Shown here: piece by piece, positions 1-5,709 of the stretch
How the letters are laid out: every line of letters starts with the position of its first letter
Numbering within the stretch: position 1 is the first letter of the stretch
Source: Acidobacteriaceae bacterium
Lineage (GTDB): Bacteria > Acidobacteriota > Terriglobia > Terriglobales > Acidobacteriaceae
DNA length: 5,709 bases
Reading direction: 5' to 3'
Assembly (NCBI GenBank): GCA_003165095.1
Contig: PLSH01000371.1
Coordinates: 17,578 to 23,286, forward strand
Program-made: the position numbers and the translations under genes
The notes under the pieces: generated by a model
Told to the model about the DNA's origin: nothing
Databases searched by the model: none
What the model saw: only the letters and a program-made list of their open reading frames with translations

Positions 1-245
1 AGATTGAACATGCGCCAGGACTGGCCGTTATCGTGGGTGACGTAACCGCCGGTCATGTCGCAGTGTTCGACGACCAGCCGAGAATCGTGAGGGCTGATGG
101 TGGGGGCGATCATGGTGCCACCGCCGCCGGGGCCGATCACTTTCCAACTGCCCGGGCCAGAGCCCAGAGCGGAGCAGGTCAAGGAGGCGAAGAGCAGCAG
201 GGTTACAAGGCCAAACGCCTGACTTAAATGAGTATTGAGCTTCAT
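1..245 (-). CDS. Exported Asp-box (BNR/sortilin-like) beta-propeller protein, N-terminal part only
   Basis: Reading leftwards from an ATG at 245-243, the frame stays open to the window edge and gives 81 complete residues. Residues 1-26 look like a Sec signal peptide: MKLNTH, a hydrophobic core around FGLVTLLLFASL, and a possible signal peptidase I site after CSA. A lipoprotein is less likely, because the residues before the only Cys (SLT-C) are a poor lipobox. The mature start has the pattern WKVIGPGGGG, then TISPHD, then CDMTGGYV. A textbook Asp-box follows at residues 70-77 (T-x-D-x-G-x-S-W, seen as THDNGQSW). This arrangement is typical of the first blade of secreted BNR/GH74-like/VPS10-like propellers, often annotated as sialidase- or xyloglucanase-like repeat proteins. 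The start is supported by GGAGAG 8 nt upstream. An ATG 16 nt further upstream is in another frame and is not the start. Enzyme activity cannot be judged from this fragment. It is divergent from the DUF5107 gene and shares its upstream region. Confidence 0.78.
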   Translation of the reverse strand, partial: MKLNTHLSQAFGLVTLLLFASLTCSALGSGPGSWKVIGPGGGGTMIAPTISPHDSRLVVEHCDMTGGYVTHDNGQSWRMFN

Positions 246-304
246 CCGCACCACTCTCCATTTTCCCGGACTCGGACCGGCGCGCAGGCCAAAATGCCCG
301 GATA

Positions 305-361
305 TTGACCTGTTTAATCGACCGAAAGAATTATAAACGAACACTAAAGAACATGTATGAT
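305..361 (+). promoter_or_regulatory. Candidate promoter elements for the rightward DUF5107 operon
   Basis: The AT-rich core of the divergent region holds two weak plus-strand options. One is TTGACC (305-310) with AATTAT (329-334) at an 18-nt spacing. The other is a better isolated -10, TATGAT (356-361, 5 of 6 matches), with no convincing -35. Both overlap the minus-strand promoter candidate, so polymerases initiating in the two directions would compete, or a shared regulator could control both. No clear operator palindrome is visible. The leader would be roughly 85-115 nt. Confidence 0.28.
330..359 (-). promoter_or_regulatory. Candidate sigma70-type promoter for the leftward Asp-box gene
   Basis: On the minus strand a perfect TATAAT -10 hexamer occupies 335-330. 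A weak -35 (CATACA, 3 of 6 matches) lies at 359-354 with an 18-nt spacer. Transcription would start near base 323, giving a leader of about 78 nt before the ATG at 245. The perfect -10 and the local AT-rich context are seen directly. That it is used is inference. Confidence 0.45.
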
Positions 362-456
362 AATAAAAAGAAATTTCGTTCGGCAAGGCCCAGCAATTCT
401 GTGGCGCAGCTGCACTCTTGCGGGTAAACCCGAAGGCGGCGAGGCGAAACGTGACA

Positions 457-3400
457 ATGGTGAGAAAGAGCTCATTCTGTGCGCTGTTGCTGGCGGGAAT
501 GTTCATCGCGATTTGCGGTCCCGCTGCGGCCCAGGTAAAGGTCTGGCAGGGAACGTTTACGCTGCCTACCTATGAAGAGGGCCAGCCGGATCCGAATCCG
601 CCGTTCGACGCCTACCAGACGACCCGCTTCAATTATCCCTACACGCTGCGGACGAACCTGACCGGCGTGAAGGCGGACCACGCGTGGCGCGCGATTTTTC
701 TCGAGAACGAGTATCTGAAGTGCACGGTGCTGCCGGATATCGGGGGACATCTTTATACCTGCATCGACAAGATCAGCGGGCAGTCGATGTTCTATGCGAA
801 CCCTTCGATCAAGAAGGCGCAGATTGGGTATCGCGGCGCGTGGGCCGCGTTCGGAGTGGAATTCAATTTTCCGGTGTCGCATAACTGGGTTTCGATGTCG
901 CCGGTGGACTTTGCGTATGCATCGCATGAAGACGGGAGCGCCTCAGTGTGGGTGGGCAATATCGATCGGGCCTACGGCATGCAATGGGGAGTGGAACTGA
1001 TATTGAAACCCGGCTCCACGCTGCTTGAAGAGCGAGTGACCTTGTATAACCCGAGCGATGTGCGGCATCGCTACTACTGGTGGAACAACGCTGGAGTGCA
1101 GGTGTGGGACGACTCGCGCATCGACTACCCAATGCGATTTATCGCATCGCATGGGTACACAGACGTATATCGCTGGCCGGTAGACGCGCAGGGCAGAGAC
1201 TTGAGCATCATCAAGAACCAGACCGATGGGCCGGTATCGTATTTTGTGCATGGAAGCCATGAGCCGTTCATGGGCATCTGGAGCCCGCATACGCAGACCG
1301 GGATCGCTCATTTCGCCGAGTATCGGGAACTGCCGGCAAAGAAGATCTGGACGTGGGGCGTGGATGCGGCAGGACTAGCCTGGCGCACGTCGTTATCAGA
1401 CAACGAGAGCGCGTATGCGGAAGTGCAGGCAGGGCTGTTTCGCAACCAGGAGACGTATGCGTTTCTCGATCCCGGGCAGAGCATCCGCTTCAGCGAATAC
1501 TGGATGCCGGTTCGCGGGACGGGCGGAATTTCGCGCGCGAACAAGGCGGGCGTAGTTCATTTCGATGCGCATGGCAGCGAAGAGACGGTTGCATTGAATG
1601 TGAATGAACGCGTGAAGGGCGGGCAAGTCACGCTGACGGAGAATGGGACTGCTGTTTGGAGCGAGACCGCCGATCTGACGCCGGAGAAAACATGGTCGCA
1701 TTCCGTCACCTCCAAGAGAGGTGCGGGAAAGGTGACCTTCGAATTGAAGGATGCGGCGGGCCGCTCGCTGCTGAAGCAAACGGATGGCGAGTACGATTGG
1801 GATCCGGAAACAGCGATCAAGGTGGGGCACCAGCAAGGGGTGCGCATTCCAGAACCGGCGAAGCGGTCGGAAGACGACTGGGTGCAGGCGGGCCAGGACC
1901 AGGAGTTGAACGGCGAGGTTGTACCGGCATTCGCCACTTATGAGAAGGCGCTGGTGAAATTTCCGCAGAGCCAATCGCTGGAGATTGCGGCGGGAAGGCT
2001 GGCAGCGTCGCTCGAGCGGTATGAGGATGCGGCACGGTTGCTTGAGCAGGCGCAAAATCGCGACACGCCCAACTCCGTGATTGCCTATTACCTGGGAATT
2101 GCAGAAGAAGGCCTGGGATACGCACGCGAGGCTGAGACTTCATATGAGATCGCATACCGGCAGGCTGACTTACGTGGAGCGGCGGCGATCCGGCTGGGAG
2201 AACTGCGGGCGCGGGAGGGAAATCTGCAAGGAGCAGCCTCATTCCTGAGCGATGCGGTGACCGCGCAGCCGGCTAATCTGCTTGCGCAAGAGGAGTTGGA
2301 GGCAGTGTTGCGCGCGTCGGGCAACGACCGCGAGGCAGACCAGGTGGCGAAGGTGGGGCTGGGCGCGGACCCGATCAGCGATTTTCTGAAGGAAGATACC
2401 GGGAAGCCGGACGTGCAGCACTTGGCAGCGGACCCTTACCGCGTTCTACGCGTGGCGGCCGAGTACATGCGGCTGGGGCTTTACCAAAAGGCTTTGACGG
2501 TGCTCGATCGCACCTATCCGCAGGTAACGGCGGATGAGAGCGAGCCGGGTTCGGTGCTTCCGCAGCAGCATCCGTTAGTGCTTTACTACGCCGCATACTG
2601 CAAGGAGAAGATCGGCGCCGATGCGCCGGCGAACTGGCAGGCCGGGTCAGAGCTTTCCCCGAGCCTCGTGTTTCCATCCTCGGAGACCGACAGGGTGGTA
2701 CTGGAAGCCGCACTGGCGGCGAACGGGAAGGATGCAACTGCCCATTACCTGCTGGGGACGCAGCTTTTTTCAAAAGGCCTGGTCGATACAGGGATGACGC
2801 ACTGGACGGAGGCGAAGCAACTTTCCGCGAAGTTGCAGGTGCTGGATGTCGATATGGGAGATACGTTGCTGAAGTTGAAAGGCGATCCGCAGCGGGCGCT
2901 GGCTTCCTATCGCGAGGGTCTGCGGAACGACCCGAACAACGCCGAGGTATACGCCGGGCTGGACGCGGCAATGAGCTTGACAGGGGCATCGGCGGCGGAT
3001 CGCGCGAGCGCGCTGTCGCAATATCCTTCAGCAGATGCTTCCGACTCGAATATGCCCGCTGACCTGGTGTATCAACTTGCCTTGACGCGCGCAGAAGCGA
3101 TGCAGTTTGAGCAGGCACTGGCGCTCTTCAAGAATCGATTTTTCCCCAGCGAAGAAGGGGGAATCACGTCTGGACAAGTGTTGTTTGAGATCAAGCTGAT
3201 GCAGGCCGTTGCGTGGACGAAGGCAGGAAACTGCACAGCCGCTGAAGATTTTCTTACCGATGAGCAGGCGGAGATGAAGCTGAATGGAAATTCGGCGCGC
3301 GATTCCGTGAAGCTGGGCGGGATAGCTGAAGGCTGCGGGCAGGCGAAGGAGGCCAAGGAATTCTTCCATAAGGCCGCGGCCGATGTGAATTCAGCGAGCC

Positions 3401-3675
3401 TGCCGTGGGCGATCCAGGCACAGAAATCGCTTGGCACTTACGATGCGGGGAAGGCGGAGCGGGCGGTTGAAGCGTCGCTGGCGGCAGAACCGAGCGATTC
3501 GGAGGACGGGGTGCACTCCGGGTCATGGTGGAGCAACGTCGGCCTGTTGCAGGCGGCGGCGCATCGTAACGACGAGGCAAGAAAGTCATTCGAGAAGGCA
3601 TTGGTGTTGCCAGATACCCGGATGTCTCATCACTTGGCCAGGGAGGCTTTGGGCGAACTTTTGACCGGCAAGTAA
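457..3675 (+). CDS. Secreted DUF5107 domain protein with C-terminal TPR array
   Basis: The product is 1072 residues long. Residues 1-25 form a Sec signal peptide (MVRKSSFCA, hydrophobic core, then GPAAA before Q26), so it is probably periplasmic or surface-exposed. Residues about 55-350 match DUF5107, a family with a galactose-mutarotase-like beta-supersandwich fold. Family-like motifs include LPDIGGHLY (92-100), GVEFNFPVSHNW (133-144), RYYWWNNAG (205-213), HFAEYRELPAKKIWTWG (285-301) and SEYWMPV (346-352). Conserved His, Glu and Asp within these (H98, E135, H142, E288) could line a sugar pocket, but that is inference. Residues about 365-445 look like an Ig-like beta linker. From about 475 to 1072 there are TPR-like helical repeats, clearest at 546-569, 800-842, 871-897 and 1027-1053. 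The ATG at 457 is preferred because the signal peptide then begins MVRKSS. A GTG at 451 has a better-spaced GAGG (441-444), and a TTG at 418 would add an unlikely extension. Likely role: carbohydrate or glycoconjugate binding or processing, with the TPRs as a protein-interaction scaffold. No reaction is assignable. It is apparently co-transcribed with the amidohydrolase downstream. Confidence 0.93.
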   Translation: MVRKSSFCALLLAGMFIAICGPAAAQVKVWQGTFTLPTYEEGQPDPNPPFDAYQTTRFNYPYTLRTNLTGVKADHAWRAIFLENEYLKCTVLPDIGGHLYTCIDKISGQSMFYANPSIKKAQIGYRGAWAAFGVEFNFPVSHNWVSMSPVDFAYASHEDGSASVWVGNIDRAYGMQWGVELILKPGSTLLEERVTLYNPSDVRHRYYWWNNAGVQVWDDSRIDYPMRFIASHGYTDVYRWPVDAQGRDLSIIKNQTDGPVSYFVHGSHEPFMGIWSPHTQTGIAHFAEYRELPAKKIWTWGVDAAGLAWRTSLSDNESAYAEVQAGLFRNQETYAFLDPGQSIRFSEYWMPVRGTGGISRANKAGVVHFDAHGSEETVALNVNERVKGGQVTLTENGTAVWSETADLTPEKTWSHSVTSKRGAGKVTFELKDAAGRSLLKQTDGEYDWDPETAIKVGHQQGVRIPEPAKRSEDDWVQAGQDQELNGEVVPAFATYEKALVKFPQSQSLEIAAGRLAASLERYEDAARLLEQAQNRDTPNSVIAYYLGIAEEGLGYAREAETSYEIAYRQADLRGAAAIRLGELRAREGNLQGAASFLSDAVTAQPANLLAQEELEAVLRASGNDREADQVAKVGLGADPISDFLKEDTGKPDVQHLAADPYRVLRVAAEYMRLGLYQKALTVLDRTYPQVTADESEPGSVLPQQHPLVLYYAAYCKEKIGADAPANWQAGSELSPSLVFPSSETDRVVLEAALAANGKDATAHYLLGTQLFSKGLVDTGMTHWTEAKQLSAKLQVLDVDMGDTLLKLKGDPQRALASYREGLRNDPNNAEVYAGLDAAMSLTGASAADRASALSQYPSADASDSNMPADLVYQLALTRAEAMQFEQALALFKNRFFPSEEGGITSGQVLFEIKLMQAVAWTKAGNCTAAEDFLTDEQAEMKLNGNSARDSVKLGGIAEGCGQAKEAKEFFHKAAADVNSASLPWAIQAQKSLGTYDAGKAERAVEASLAAEPSDSEDGVHSGSWWSNVGLLQAAAHRNDEARKSFEKALVLPDTRMSHHLAREALGELLTGK

Positions 3676-3699
3676 TCAATGGGGCCGGCACAGCGCAAG

Positions 3700-3705
3700 A
3701 GGAGG
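3700..3705 (+). promoter_or_regulatory. Strong Shine-Dalgarno that fixes the amidohydrolase start
   Basis: AGGAGG ends 9 nt before the ATG at 3715, with a further AGAGGA just downstream of it. The alternative in-frame ATG at 3679 lies upstream of this site and would add 12 charged residues ahead of the twin-arginine motif, so 3715 is the better start. Confidence 0.8.
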
Positions 3706-3714
3706 ACAGAGGAA

Positions 3715-4920
3715 ATGAACCGCCGCCAACTTTTGTACGGAACCGGCATGGGACTGGTGACAGGCGTTGCCGCGCGTGCGGGGGTGAAGGCGTCCCCGGG
3801 GAACGATGAAAGGCCGAAGCCAGCCACTCTCAATCTTCCCGACTATCGGCCCACCAGCATGCTGCACGCGCGAGAGACGCGAATTGAGCGAGCGCGCTAC
3901 CCGGTGATCGACGTCCACACGCACATTACCGAGTCGAGCAAGTCGATCAACGGAGTCGACCTGGGTGCGGAACGGGATTTCCACGCCACGCCCGGCGAGC
4001 TGATCGCAGTGATGGATCGCAAGAATATTCGCTCCATGGTGAATCTCACGGGAGGATTCGGGTCTGGCCTGACTGAGACCATTGAGAAGTACGACCGGAG
4101 TTATCGCGATCGTTTTTACACTTTCACCGAGCCATGTTACTCGCGGCTGCTGGAGCCCGATTATCCGCGGATACAGGCCGAGGCAATCGAGCAGGCGCGC
4201 AGCGACGGGGCGCATGGGCTGAAGATTCTCAAGACACTCGGGCTTTACTTGCGGGATCAAATTACTACGGGGAATCTGGTGAAGATCGACGATCCGCGAT
4301 TCGATCCGATGTGGGATGCGTGCGGGCAATTGAACATGCCGGTTGCCATTCATATCTCCGACCCCCTTGCCTTCTTTACACCCACGGACCGATTCAACGA
4401 GCGATTCGAAGAGCTGAACAATCATCCGGACTGGTCTTTTTATGGACAAGACTTTCCCAGCAATGCGGAGCTGATCGAAGCGAGAAACAGAGTAATTGCG
4501 CGACATCCCAGGACGCACTTCATTGTGTTGCACGTGGGCAACTTTGCGGAGAACCTGGAGAACGTTTCCGAGAACCTGGACCGCTTTCCCAACATGCATG
4601 TCGACATCGCCGCGCGGATCGGCGAATTGGGACGGCAACCGCGAGCGGCCCGCGCATTTTTCGAGAAGTATCAAGACAGGATTCTTTTTGGAACGGATGC
4701 CACGCCTCATGCCGAGAATTATCCGCAGCAACTGTTTGGCGACGAGCTCTATGAAATCTACTATCGATTTCTGGAGACGGACGACGAGTATTTTGATTAT
4801 GCTCCGGCCAAAGTGCCGCCGCAGGGCCGCTGGCGCATCTATGGGATCAGCCTTCCGGCGGATATTCTGCGCAAGGTCTATAACGGGAACGCCGCGCGCG
4901 AACTTCGGCTTTCACTATAA
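3715..4920 (+). CDS. Tat-exported amidohydrolase (Amidohydro_2-type TIM-barrel metal hydrolase)
   Basis: The product is 401 residues long, a usual size for the family plus a leader. The N-terminus MNRRQLLYGTGMGLVTGV is a twin-arginine signal (R3-R4), with possible cleavage after A22 (ARA) or A26 (VKA). The protein should therefore be exported folded, with its metal loaded in the cytoplasm. The barrel shows the amidohydrolase metal ligands in order: H68 and H70 (VIDVHTHI, strand 1), H213 (VAIHISDP, strand 5), H273 (FIVLHVGN, strand 6) and D328 (ILFGTDATP, strand 8). K170 and K173 (GLKILKTLGL) sit near strand 4; whether either is a bridging carbamylated lysine cannot be told. Amidohydro_2 members include hydrolases, decarboxylases and lactonases, so hydrolysis of a C-N, C-O or C-C bond in a small molecule is the most that can be said. 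The gene begins 39 nt after the DUF5107 stop with no terminator-like hairpin in the gap, which supports an operon. The IS begins about 44 nt after its stop, and the reading frame is intact. Confidence 0.92.
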   Translation: MNRRQLLYGTGMGLVTGVAARAGVKASPGNDERPKPATLNLPDYRPTSMLHARETRIERARYPVIDVHTHITESSKSINGVDLGAERDFHATPGELIAVMDRKNIRSMVNLTGGFGSGLTETIEKYDRSYRDRFYTFTEPCYSRLLEPDYPRIQAEAIEQARSDGAHGLKILKTLGLYLRDQITTGNLVKIDDPRFDPMWDACGQLNMPVAIHISDPLAFFTPTDRFNERFEELNNHPDWSFYGQDFPSNAELIEARNRVIARHPRTHFIVLHVGNFAENLENVSENLDRFPNMHVDIAARIGELGRQPRAARAFFEKYQDRILFGTDATPHAENYPQQLFGDELYEIYYRFLETDDEYFDYAPAKVPPQGRWRIYGISLPADILRKVYNGNAARELRLSL

Positions 4921-4960
4921 GGAAAGGCGTGAATAGGTACGGGTGAGGGCGATGACAATC

Positions 4961-4964
4961 CTAG
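4961..4964. other. Possible CTAG target site at the left edge of the IS
   Basis: CTAG sits just before the sequence GGCCGTATCGACA, 41-44 nt after the amidohydrolase stop and about 55 nt before the transposase ATG. Several IS5-family subgroups target and duplicate short CTAG, TA or TNA sites, so this is a sensible place for the IS boundary. The second copy and the right inverted repeat are outside the window, so the boundary is inferred. Confidence 0.4.
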
Positions 4965-5018
4965 GCCGTATCGACATATACACTTTGCAGCGGGGCAGGT
5001 AGGTGTTGAAGTGGTGGT

Positions 5019-5709
5019 ATGTCACCTAGCCGATATGAATTGAGTGATGTGCAATGGGAGAAGATCAAGGATTTTCTCCCAGGCCGCAAGGAGCATGTGG
5101 GCCGCACTGCAGCCGATAACCGCCTATTTGTGAATGGCGTGCTGTAGGTACTGCGCAGCGGAGCACGATGGCACGACCTTCCGGAGCGGTACGGCAAGTA
5201 CAAAAGCGTGCATAAGCGCTTCGTGCGCTGGGCCAACTCCGGTGTCTGGGAGCGGGTCTTTCACGAGTTGGTGCGCGATAAGAAAAACCAGTACCTGATG
5301 CTGGATTCGACCATCGTTCGGGCTCACCAGCAAGCGGCCACGGGCCGCAAAAAAGGGGCTCCGACAAGGCTTTGGGGCGTTCCCGAGGAGGTCTGACGAC
5401 CAAGATTCATCTGCTCACCAATGAACTGGGCCTGCCCCTGGATTTCCTTGTCACTGGCGGCCAGGTGAATGACTGTACCCAGGCCATCGAGTTGCTGGGC
5501 CGGCACAAGGCAGAGGCCGTGCTTGCCGACAAGGGCTACGATGCTGACGCCATCGTAGAGTACGTTGAAGCGATGGGCGCCCGGGCCGTGATCCCACCCA
5601 AACGCAACCGCAAGGTGCAACGCGAATACGACAAAGCCCTCTACAAACAACGCAATCGCATCGCGCGCTGCTTCAGCAAACTCAAGTGCTTCCGCTGATT
5701 CGCCCCCCG
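5019..5709 (+). pseudogene. Degenerate IS5-family (IS427-like) transposase
   Basis: Translation begins at ATG 5019 ([16 protein letters not shown]), with only a weak ribosome-binding site in front. The first phase runs to TGA 5394-5396. The second phase, in the -1 frame, carries the rest from about 5354. Three lesions stand out. Codon 43 is TAG (5145-5147), where the family has Trp in the stretch NGVLWVLRSGA. The catalytic Glu of the DDE triad is replaced: the family pattern Y-x2-R-x3-E-x6-K is present, but GCG (Ala) at 5663-5665 takes the Glu place. A TGA at 5696-5698 follows KLKCFR, where the family reads on through an Arg codon into RFATR; the bases after the TGA (TTC GCC) still encode the expected FA. 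The two catalytic Asp codons are present at 5304-5306 and 5528-5530. Lesions were judged against remembered family consensus, not an alignment. The frame change alone may be programmed, but the other three make an active transposase very unlikely. Confidence 0.85.
5349..5358 (+). promoter_or_regulatory. A6G4 tract, probable -1 frameshift site of the transposase
   Basis: The two transposase phases meet at AAAAAAGGGG. Reading AAA AAA in the first phase and slipping back one base gives R-K-K, then R-G-S-D-K-A-L-G-R-S, which restores the conserved GRSRGG region. Without slippage the first phase ends KLWGVP-like (seen as RLWGVPEEV) at 5396. Split transposases with A-tract slippage are known in IS427-type elements, so this may be the ancestral programmed site and not a decay mutation. 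No convincing downstream stem-loop was checked by folding. Confidence 0.6.

Larger units (their letters stand above)
4965..5709 (+). mobile_element. IS5-family, IS427-like insertion sequence, right end missing
   Basis: The element is identified by its transposase: an N-terminal IS5-family helix-turn-helix region ([26 protein letters not shown]) followed by DDE motifs (LDSTIVRAHQ, GRSRGGLTTKIH, VLADKGYD, YKQRNRI). Two overlapping phases with a -1 change between them are a recognised arrangement in the IS427 subgroup. The left end is placed just after CTAG at 4961-4964, giving a terminal sequence starting GGCCGTATCGACA. The right end lies beyond the window; about 30 more codons plus an inverted repeat would be expected. 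It lies downstream of the amidohydrolase and may separate that operon from what originally followed. Confidence 0.85.

Noticed and set aside
28..261. Minus-strand frame starting at ATG 261
   Set aside because: The frame starting at 245 gives a signal peptide, an Asp-box and a well-placed ribosome-binding site. The 261 frame gives an Arg/His-rich sequence with no such features.
338..382. CGAAC ... GTTCG inverted repeat in the divergent region as an operator or hairpin
   Set aside because: The arms are only 5 bp, separated by about 35 nt, so it is easily due to chance.
418..456. TTG at 418 as the DUF5107 start
   Set aside because: It would put 13 mostly basic residues ahead of a normal signal peptide and has no good ribosome-binding site. 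ATG 457, or GTG 451, is more credible.
357..575. Short plus-strand frame starting at ATG 357
   Set aside because: It lacks a ribosome-binding site, overlaps the likely promoter and the start of the DUF5107 gene, and its product shows no motif.
1396..3118. Several long minus-strand frames under the DUF5107-TPR gene (for example 1396-2055 and 2375-3118)
   Set aside because: Their composition is rich in Arg, Pro and Ser, as expected for shadows of a GC-rich gene. They overlap one another in different frames and show no recognisable domain.
3676..3714. A terminator or promoter between the DUF5107 and amidohydrolase genes
   Set aside because: The gap shows no hairpin followed by a T-run and no promoter-like hexamers; it is mostly the ribosome-binding region.
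3676..4731. A 351-codon open frame on the minus strand opposite the amidohydrolase
   Set aside because: It lies antisense to a gene with clear metal-binding motifs and a strong ribosome-binding site. Its translation shows no family motif, and long antisense frames are common in GC-rich coding DNA.
1..5709. CRISPR arrays, tRNA or rRNA genes, phage att sites
   Set aside because: No regularly spaced direct repeats, tRNA-like cloverleaf sequence or rRNA-like stretch was seen when reading either strand. No computed scan was possible.

Overview
The window looks like chromosomal DNA from a high-GC, Gram-negative soil-type bacterium. The style of its genes best fits Acidobacteriota (Terriglobia/Acidobacteriaceae-like): a secreted DUF5107-TPR protein, an Asp-box (BNR-like) secreted protein and a Tat-exported amidohydrolase. 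This assignment rests on recognising protein families by eye, with no database search, so treat it as a lead.

Layout. (1) Bases 1-245, minus strand: the N-terminal 81 residues of an exported Asp-box/BNR-type beta-propeller protein, cut by the window edge. (2) Bases 246-456: a divergent intergenic region with an AT-rich core (about 303-375) that holds promoter-like hexamers on both strands. (3) Bases 457-3675, plus strand: a 1072-residue secreted protein with an N-terminal DUF5107 domain (galactose-mutarotase-like beta-sandwich) followed by a long TPR solenoid. (4) Bases 3715-4920, plus strand: a 401-residue Tat-exported TIM-barrel metal-dependent hydrolase (Amidohydro_2 type), 39 nt downstream and probably in the same operon. 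(5) From about 4965 to the right edge: an IS5-family (IS427-like) insertion sequence. Its transposase carries a -1 frame change at an A6G4 tract, an amber codon at codon 43, loss of the catalytic glutamate and a premature opal stop. It is almost certainly a dead copy.

How the genes may work together. All three cellular genes encode exported proteins, and they lie back to back around one short regulatory region. A plausible reading, which is inference, is an extracytoplasmic glycan- or glycoconjugate-processing locus: the propeller protein and the DUF5107-TPR protein bind or process carbohydrate, and the amidohydrolase acts on a small product. No substrate can be read from the sequence. The most interesting item is the linked DUF5107-TPR/Tat-amidohydrolase pair. 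The IS is mainly of interest for its combination of a probably programmed frameshift with clear inactivating lesions.
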